DNA of 10,749 nucleotides, taken from a bacterium UBA3756 (GTDB lineage Bacteria > Bacteroidota > Bacteroidia > Bacteroidales > Bacteroidaceae). Below the pieces are notes generated by a model that did not search any database, was not told where the DNA came from, and worked only from the letters and a program-made list of their open reading frames with translations. A program made the translations under genes and the position numbers. The stretch spans positions 1-10,749 of the forward strand of contig DFGG01000123.1 of NCBI GenBank assembly GCA_002371695.1, written 5' to 3'. Positions 7,000 to 10,749 of the stretch are shown piece by piece (position 1 is the first letter of the stretch; each line of letters starts with the position of its first letter).

Positions 7000-8907
7000 C
7001 ACCGCGGCGTTGTCGGCAGTAGAGATTTGGGTGGTGGCAGCCTCCTCGGTGGGACCCTGCTTGACTTCTACGTTCTCATACACCCAAGTGGCTATCTGTT
7101 CGTTGCCCTGGTTGGCATCTTTGGTGGTCCACTCCAGACGGTACGTGCCCGTGGGCAACTTCTTCTTGGCTACCTCGTTGATATTGTACGTCGACGGGAT
7201 GGTGGCATAGGGTTCGGCGTCGGCAGCATCGTTCTGTCGCCATATTTTGATGTTGGTCACGGTGTAGTAGGCGGCATTCTTCAGGGCTATTACACCGAAA
7301 GGCTGGCGCAAGGGGGCATCGATCTTCTGCGTGAAGAAGAGCGTCTTGCCTTCGTCGTTGGTGAAGGTGTGGTCATAGCCCCACACTGCTCCGCGCCACC
7401 AGTTGTACGCACCCCATTCGCCGGTGAAACGGGTGGTCATCTTGAACTGTGTTTTCGAGCCGTCAGTGACGTTGTTCTTGCCGTAGGGTATTTTCCATAC
7501 CCAGGTGTTATGGGCTATAAAGTTGCCACGGCTCAGGAGAGGATAGTCGCGTTCGAGTTTGTAGAAGTCGCGATTCGACGGATTGAGGTTCTGCGTGACA
7601 TACTTGTAGCCGACATCCACGCCGTCGACGGTCTGCTCCACCCTGATGTCGCTCAGCGTCTCGCTCGTGGTGTTTGTCTTGCTGTAGCCGAAGCTGAAGC
7701 CGAGATTGCCAGATTTTTGGTCCCCCATGAAACCGCCCGTCAGGGAACAGCCAATATTCCACGACGTGCCTACGGTGTAGGTCTTGCTGCCCTCGGTGCT
7801 TGTGGGCGACGGGTATTTGTAGAATCTCAGACCTTCGATTTTCGAGTCGTCGAGGTTGCGTAGCTGATACTCGAACTGGGCACTTCTCATAAAGTAGCCG
7901 ATGACACGGTCATTCGTTCCACCGTGGTCCATCGCATAGGGTCCCCAGAGCTTGTCGTTCTGCACGTTCACCGAACCCTCCACGATGTAGTAGTCGCCAG
8001 GGGCGTCGCCCGGATTGCAATTGAGCACGTAGATGGGGAAGATCTTGTAGTTCAACTCGCATACGCCGCTCTTGTCCAGCCGGTCTTCATTGCAAAGGGT
8101 GCCCTTGTCTATCCTGTTGTTGAGCGTGATGGGGAAGTTATGGCGATATTCCGTGTAGTAGCGGCTCAGCTCCTCCTGCACGTTGTCGGCACGGGTGGAT
8201 GCCTTGGCCTCGGCGGTGAACTGTTCGGCCACCCATTCCACAAACGGTGCGACGTGTATCTGATAGTAGTTCTCATTGAAGTCCGCCTCGTTGTCGCTGT
8301 AGTGCAGGCTGTATTTGCTGAAGAAATCCATGACATCCTCCTGCTTATTGCTGACCTTTTGCACGGCCTCCCAGTCCTCCTGGCTCATCTCCCACCCCTC
8401 TTTGTGCTGGTCGGCGTCCAGTTCGGGGTCGCCCTCAAACATGGTGTAGTGGTGGAAGTATTTGGTGAAGGCATAGAGCAGGATGCCATAGCCACTGTAG
8501 GTGGGCAGGTAGTGCTGGTTACCCAGCGTCTCCATCAGGGGCTGCAGCTTGTCCTCCGTCGGGTGTACCACGGCAATGATGCCGCCGTCGTCATAGATCG
8601 CCTTCAGCGTCGAGGCTTCTGCCGCCAGGTCGTCGGCCGAGACGATGGCCAGCCGTGCCGTCAAGAAGTCGGCGGCTGTGGGGAACTGCTTGTTCAGCAC
8701 GGCAGTAAAGTCTTCGTCCACACCGCCGATGGCAGCATCGATGAAGACGGGCACGTCGTAGCTCCACCAGTCTTGGAACACGGAGATGTCTGGAATCTCC
8801 TCACTGTTTGTTATACCACCGTAATTGTTGTCCTTTTCTGTGCACGATGCCAGGCCCAGCATCATCGGCAGGGCGAGCATCCATAATTTGAAGAATCTCT
8901 TTTTCAT
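6991..8907 (-). CDS. Large lipoprotein with leukocidin/cytolysin-like central region
   Basis: This 638-residue protein starts at the ATG 8905-8907, not the longer frame start at 9009. Only the shorter start gives a proper signal peptide (MKKRFFKLW then a hydrophobic core) ending in the lipobox LASC with Cys22. Residues TEKDNN after the Cys include early acids, compatible with surface-exported Bacteroidetes lipoproteins. The N-terminal half (about 40-270) is mixed helical and unassigned. From about 286 to 520 the pattern resembles beta-barrel pore-forming toxins of the leukocidin/Vibrio-cytolysin type. There is a beta-rich cap (DYYIVEGSVNVQN, 305-317), then a Gly/Ser/Thr-rich alternating stretch (376-420, YTVGTSWNIG ... 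GFSFGYSKTNTTSETLSDI) that could be the membrane stem. A Trp/Tyr-rich segment follows (EWGAYNWWRGAVWGYDHTF, 497-515). A separate beta domain (about 535-617) and an Ala/Thr tail end the protein. The toxin assignment is from pattern only. The gene is monocistronic. Confidence 0.85.
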   Translation of the reverse strand: MKKRFFKLWMLALPMMLGLASCTEKDNNYGGITNSEEIPDISVFQDWWSYDVPVFIDAAIGGVDEDFTAVLNKQFPTAADFLTARLAIVSADDLAAEASTLKAIYDDGGIIAVVHPTEDKLQPLMETLGNQHYLPTYSGYGILLYAFTKYFHHYTMFEGDPELDADQHKEGWEMSQEDWEAVQKVSNKQEDVMDFFSKYSLHYSDNEADFNENYYQIHVAPFVEWVAEQFTAEAKASTRADNVQEELSRYYTEYRHNFPITLNNRIDKGTLCNEDRLDKSGVCELNYKIFPIYVLNCNPGDAPGDYYIVEGSVNVQNDKLWGPYAMDHGGTNDRVIGYFMRSAQFEYQLRNLDDSKIEGLRFYKYPSPTSTEGSKTYTVGTSWNIGCSLTGGFMGDQKSGNLGFSFGYSKTNTTSETLSDIRVEQTVDGVDVGYKYVTQNLNPSNRDFYKLERDYPLLSRGNFIAHNTWVWKIPYGKNNVTDGSKTQFKMTTRFTGEWGAYNWWRGAVWGYDHTFTNDEGKTLFFTQKIDAPLRQPFGVIALKNAAYYTVTNIKIWRQNDAADAEPYATIPSTYNINEVAKKKLPTGTYRLEWTTKDANQGNEQIATWVYENVEVKQGPTEEAATTQISTADNAAVKK

Positions 8908-8933
8908 ATTGATCGTTGTTTTATTATTCGTTT

Positions 8934-8967
8934 GCAAATATACAACTTTTTTTGCAAAGTCGTTGCA
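8934..8967 (-). promoter_or_regulatory. Promoter of the lipoprotein gene
   Basis: On the minus strand TATATTTGC (8934-8942) is a good -7 element, about 27 nt upstream of the lipoprotein start at 8907. A TTG at 8965-8967 lies 22 nt further up, slightly long for the usual 19-21 nt spacer. The position of this promoter also rules out the longer reading-frame start at 9009. Confidence 0.6.
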
Positions 8968-9015
8968 ATTTACATAAAAATTTTGCCAGTTGCCACTTTT
9001 TACGGCCAAGGAAAT

Positions 9016-9044
9016 GCGCTCCTAGGTGATGACCGTAGGGGCGC
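9016..9044. repeat. Inverted repeat/hairpin between divergent genes
   Basis: GCGCTCCTA (9016-9024) can pair with TAGGGGCGC (9036-9044) over 9 bp with one G-U (T/G) position and an 11-nt loop. There is no flanking T-tract on either strand. It lies upstream of both divergent promoters, so it is more likely a protein-binding site or a relic of lost sequence than a terminator. Confidence 0.45.
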
Positions 9045-9087
9045 TATTGTAATTATCCCGTAGTTCGCTCATATTTTGGCAGTTTTG

Positions 9088-9119
9088 TTTGTTATTTCAG
9101 TTTTTATTTGTATCTTTGC
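9088..9119 (+). promoter_or_regulatory. Promoter of the first toxin-antitoxin locus
   Basis: TTTG (9088-9091), a 19-nt spacer and TATCTTTGC (9111-9119) form a full Bacteroidetes promoter, giving a leader of about 50 nt before the antitoxin ATG at 9174. The spacer closely resembles that of the second toxin-antitoxin promoter at 9814-9845. Confidence 0.78.
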
Positions 9120-9173
9120 CCCAAGATTCAAAGATTGATATTTCTCGACACAGAATTATATAATATAAGTATT

Positions 9174-9443
9174 ATGACTGCAATACAATTGAATGCTGAG
9201 CTATTTAAAGAGCTGAATATCATCGTTACTGATGAGGGGTTGATGGAGAAAGCAATAAAAGCACTTCGAGCTATCACATCAGGAAGCAAACAGGCGTCTA
9301 ACGCCAAAGTCCAAGACACGGCTATCGATTGGAATAATTTGCCTGAGCTCCCTGAAGAGTTCAGAAAATTGCGAGGCATGGGACATGTTACTGATGAAGA
9401 CATTGCTAATGATGAACGTTTAGCATATATCATGAGCAAATGA
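9174..9443 (+). CDS. Antitoxin of a PIN-type toxin-antitoxin locus (toxin partner broken)
   Basis: This 89-residue protein resembles small Bacteroidales antitoxins that begin MTAIQLNAELFKELNIIVTD and precede PIN-domain toxins. The N-terminal part (1-35) would form the dimer or DNA-binding region. The C-terminal tail (about 50-89, LPELPEEFRKLRGMG ... ANDERLAYIMSK) would wrap the toxin. The start at 9174 is chosen because the upstream in-frame ATG at 9108 overlaps the promoter -7 element and would precede the transcript start. The stop overlaps the toxin start as ATGA (9440-9443), the classic TA coupling. Since the toxin is truncated, the antitoxin may be an orphan, perhaps still acting as repressor of its own promoter. 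Base composition is more A+T-rich than the left part of the window. Confidence 0.75.
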   Translation: MTAIQLNAELFKELNIIVTDEGLMEKAIKALRAITSGSKQASNAKVQDTAIDWNNLPELPEEFRKLRGMGHVTDEDIANDERLAYIMSK

Positions 9444-9583
9444 GAAAAGTATTTTTCGACACTAATATCCTGATTGACTATTACGACAATCGGCCAGGAG
9501 CCTCCGATGTACATGCTTTGTTTCGTGTAGCCAGGGCTGGGGGAATTAGGCCCGCCAAGGCGCCTGATATTAATGTCTTGTAG
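9440..9583 (+). pseudogene. Truncated PIN-domain toxin
   Basis: Starting in the antitoxin stop (ATGA), this frame encodes 47 residues beginning MRKVFFDTNILIDYYDNRPG, the unmistakable first strand of a PIN-domain ribonuclease with the first catalytic acid Asp7. After about residue 35 the frame loses resemblance and ends at TAG 9581-9583; intact PIN toxins are about 130-145 aa and need three to four acids. Just where homology fails there is a GGGGG run (9539-9543). If one G is removed, reading continues as AGEL ... ILMSCSLSYSSYF to a stop at 9612-9614, which resembles the next PIN strand. A frameshift in the G-run followed by a rearrangement is therefore likely. It should be catalytically dead. 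Confidence 0.8.
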
Positions 9584-9599
9584 CCTTTCTTACTCATCT

Positions 9600-9790
9600 T
9601 ATTTCTGTCCATAAAGAAGCAAGACGTAAATGCCGTCGCCACGGAAATAGGAGCCCGTCAAGCGACGATGTGCCCCGTGGAGTTGTTCATCACGCGGCGC
9701 ACCACGTCGCCCAGGTTCGAGTTGGCGTCAGCCGAGGTATGGTGGAACTCATCGATAGCCAGTCTGCTGGTAGCGTATATCAACGATATT
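9600..9790 (-). pseudogene. Relic of a DEAD/DEAH-box helicase
   Basis: The minus strand of this A+T/G+C-mixed stretch encodes LAIDEFHHTSADANSNLGDV (Walker B-like IDEFHH at 9739-9756), continuing as a helical segment to GHIVA. A stop (TGA) interrupts, and one base out of frame follows TGSYFRGDG (about 9632-9660). In superfamily 2 helicases of Bacteroidetes accessory elements, as I recall them, these blocks are joined as AMTGSYFRGD (motif III region). A one-base deletion therefore explains the break. Motif I, the start, and all motifs after III are absent, so this is a fragment of about 60 codons. Its left end runs into the broken PIN toxin and its right end into the second TA promoter. Exact junctions are uncertain by about 20-30 bp. 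Confidence 0.6.
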
Positions 9791-9813
9791 ATTTGAGTTT
9801 TGTTCCATATTTA

Positions 9814-9845
9814 TTTGTTTATTCAGATTTTATTCGTAACTTTGC
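9814..9845 (+). promoter_or_regulatory. Promoter of the second toxin-antitoxin locus
   Basis: TTTG (9814-9817), 19 nt, then TAACTTTGC (9837-9845) match the consensus with a leader of about 20 nt to the ATG at 9871. It matches the first TA promoter at 27 of 33 aligned positions. Confidence 0.8.
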
Positions 9846-9870
9846 GGCGATAAAATAAACATGTTTTAGT

Positions 9871-10176
9871 ATGAATACAATAGGAAGGATACCAATGGAT
9901 GCCTTGCTCACTATGCTAAACACGCTGGATCGCCATGACCGTCGATGGTTGGTAGAACAGATGTCGGAGCAGGTGAAGCGTGAGGAAGAGGAGGCAAAGA
10001 AGTCTTGGCAGGAGTATACAAGTAATCGTCCTACATGGAAAGAGGATTCTGACGCCATGTTAGACGCTGCACTTGCCCGTTTCCATAAAGACTGGGGAGG
10101 CGAGAAAAGTCCTATTGAGATTGCTAACGAATTACGGCAAGGGCCTGAAATGGTGAAAGAAGTAGAAACTTGGTAA
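9871..10176 (+). CDS. Antitoxin of a VapBC-like pair
   Basis: This 101-residue, highly charged protein immediately precedes a PIN toxin with a 2-nt gap, so I call it the cognate antitoxin by context. Residues 14-45 (MLNTLDRHDRRWLVEQMSEQ then KREEEEAKK) look like an amphipathic helix followed by a charged helix. The remainder (about 50-101, with KEDSDAMLDAALARFHKDWG) is probably the toxin-binding tail. I see no clear AbrB, ribbon-helix-helix or Phd signature, so the DNA-binding type is not assigned. The start at 9871 sits about 20 nt after the predicted transcription start. It probably autoregulates the operon together with the toxin, as TA antitoxins generally do. Confidence 0.72.
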   Translation: MNTIGRIPMDALLTMLNTLDRHDRRWLVEQMSEQVKREEEEAKKSWQEYTSNRPTWKEDSDAMLDAALARFHKDWGGEKSPIEIANELRQGPEMVKEVETW

Positions 10177-10178
10177 GT

Positions 10179-10586
10179 ATGCGGCCATTGACACACGGAA
10201 GATATTTGCTTGACACATGCACATGCATAGCCCTGATAAAGGGGCTGCCAAGCGTAGTCGAACATATCAGGCAGGTAGGAGTTGATGAATGTAAGATTTC
10301 TGACATTACTCTTGCAGAGTTGTATTTTGGTGCTTACAAGTCTGGAAGAGAGGAGCATTTCGACGATGTTTTGGAAATTATGAATCTTTTCGAGCAATAT
10401 AGCATAAAATCCCTTCGCAAGTATGGCGAGATACGCTGGTTGCTGGAGAGCAAGGGACAGAAGATTGGCGATATGGATACGTTCATTGCTGCAACAGCAC
10501 TTGAAGAAGACCTCATTATCGTGACAGGCAATGTGGAACATTTCAGTCGTATTCCAGGGCTGAAGATTGAAAACTGGATGAAATAA
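10179..10586 (+). CDS. vapC: VapC-like PIN-domain toxin (ribonuclease)
   Basis: This 135-residue PIN-domain protein is a complete VapC-type toxin, a metal-dependent RNase that typically cleaves tRNA or rRNA loops until neutralised by its antitoxin. The acidic active-site set is visible: Asp12 in YLLDTCTCI, Glu47 in TLAELYFGAY, and Asp98/Asp100 in IGDMDTFIAATAL. The family C-terminus TGNVEHFSRIPGLKIENW (116-133) is intact, including Asn118. The ATG at 10179 is preferred; a TTG at 10170 would overlap the antitoxin and add only three residues. It starts 2 nt after the antitoxin stop. Its end lies within a few bases of the truncated end of a convergently oriented methyltransferase, so the module seems to have landed in or beside that gene. 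Confidence 0.93.
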   Translation: MRPLTHGRYLLDTCTCIALIKGLPSVVEHIRQVGVDECKISDITLAELYFGAYKSGREEHFDDVLEIMNLFEQYSIKSLRKYGEIRWLLESKGQKIGDMDTFIAATALEEDLIIVTGNVEHFSRIPGLKIENWMK

Positions 10587-10587
10587 A

Positions 10588-10749
10588 AGTCCTGTGGCAT
10601 CTTGTCCGGGTCGTAAAGGTCGGCCAAGGTCTTGTCGGGGTAAAACTCACGGGTCACTAATACCTCCTCTGCCGCCTGCTTGATTTCTTCTTTCTTCTCG
10701 GCAGAGATTTTTGGGAAGGGGAATGTGTTGTAGCCAATAGCTTTCGCCC
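10588..10749 (-). pseudogene. C-terminal part of an MmeI/YeeA-like DNA methyltransferase, 3'-truncated
   Basis: Reading leftward from the window edge (first full codon at 10747-10745) the frame gives AKAIGYNTFPFPKISAEKKE, then an AAEEVLVTRE helix, then KTLADLYDPDKMP. This is the characteristic C-terminal block of MmeI/YeeA-type class I DNA methyltransferases found in type IIL restriction and related defence systems. In relatives the protein continues past DPxxMP with a helix of roughly 25-40 residues (AH..LD...). Here the similarity stops at about 10590, and the frame then runs antisense through the PIN toxin to a stop near 10334. The native end is therefore missing and the gene is probably interrupted or deleted at the TA module. 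The catalytic NPPY domain would lie outside the window. Confidence 0.7.

Noticed and set aside
7924..8886. Plus-strand open frame of 320 codons opposite the lipoprotein
   Set aside because: It is a shadow of the minus-strand gene, which has a signal peptide, lipobox and promoter; the antisense product has no recognisable domains.
8908..9009. Upstream extension of the lipoprotein to an ATG at 9007-9009
   Set aside because: It would bury the signal peptide 34 residues inside the protein and would include the promoter -7 element in the coding region.
9108..9173. Upstream ATG at 9108 for the first antitoxin
   Set aside because: The codon overlaps the -7 element, so it lies before the expected transcript start; the product from 9174 matches the family N-terminus.
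9670..9858. Plus-strand 62-codon open frame
   Set aside because: It covers the antisense of the helicase relic and the second TA promoter; it has no start signal of its own.
9819..10541. Minus-strand open frame of 240 codons across the second TA locus
   Set aside because: It is antisense to an antitoxin and a PIN toxin with intact catalytic motifs; no independent signal supports it.
10334..10587. Continuation of the methyltransferase frame through the toxin region
   Set aside because: Residues after DPDKMPQD derive from the antisense strand of the PIN toxin and show no methyltransferase similarity.

Overview
The window looks like chromosomal DNA of a Bacteroidales bacterium, most likely Prevotella/Segatella-like. 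Three things point there. The promoters fit the Bacteroidetes pattern (TTTG or TTG, about 19-22 nt, then TAnnTTTGC). The lon-tgt-lptG gene order and the HU-like/DUF4248 pair are familiar from this order. A lipoprotein with an acidic residue right after the lipidated Cys is also typical. The left 9 kb is fairly G+C-rich with long shadow ORFs; the right 1.6 kb is visibly more A+T-rich and patchy.

Left block, minus strand (1-4213): lon protease, tgt (queuine/preQ1 tRNA-ribosyltransferase) and an LptF/LptG-type permease cut by the window edge. They are joined by two ATGA stop/start overlaps, so they are almost certainly one translationally coupled operon. Diverging from lon across a palindromic intergenic region with a heptamer tandem repeat are trmN6 (tRNA1(Val) A37 N6-methyltransferase, apparently leaderless) and a YafV-like carbon-nitrogen hydrolase (omega-amidase type). 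Both lon and trmN6 units touch protein quality or tRNA modification, but no direct functional link is visible.

Middle block (5849-9009): a minus-strand HU-like DNA-binding protein with its own terminator diverges from a small DUF4248-type protein. The shared intergenic region carries two well-formed promoters and a 10-bp-phased direct repeat. Next comes a large minus-strand lipoprotein whose central part resembles leukocidin/cytolysin beta-barrel pore-forming toxins. That is the most interesting intact gene here, although its family is inferred from pattern only.

Right block (9010-10749): a degraded accessory region. A first toxin-antitoxin locus has an intact antitoxin but a PIN toxin broken after about 35-45 codons. 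It runs into a frameshifted minus-strand relic of a DEAD/DEAH-type helicase (IDEFHH ... TGSYFRGDG). A second, intact VapBC-like antitoxin/PIN pair follows. Immediately after its toxin lies the C-terminal end of an MmeI/YeeA-like DNA methyltransferase on the minus strand, truncated where the TA module begins. The simplest reading is a former restriction or defence island, with helicase and methyltransferase on the minus strand, that has been interrupted and eroded while TA modules accumulated. The two TA loci have strikingly similar promoters.
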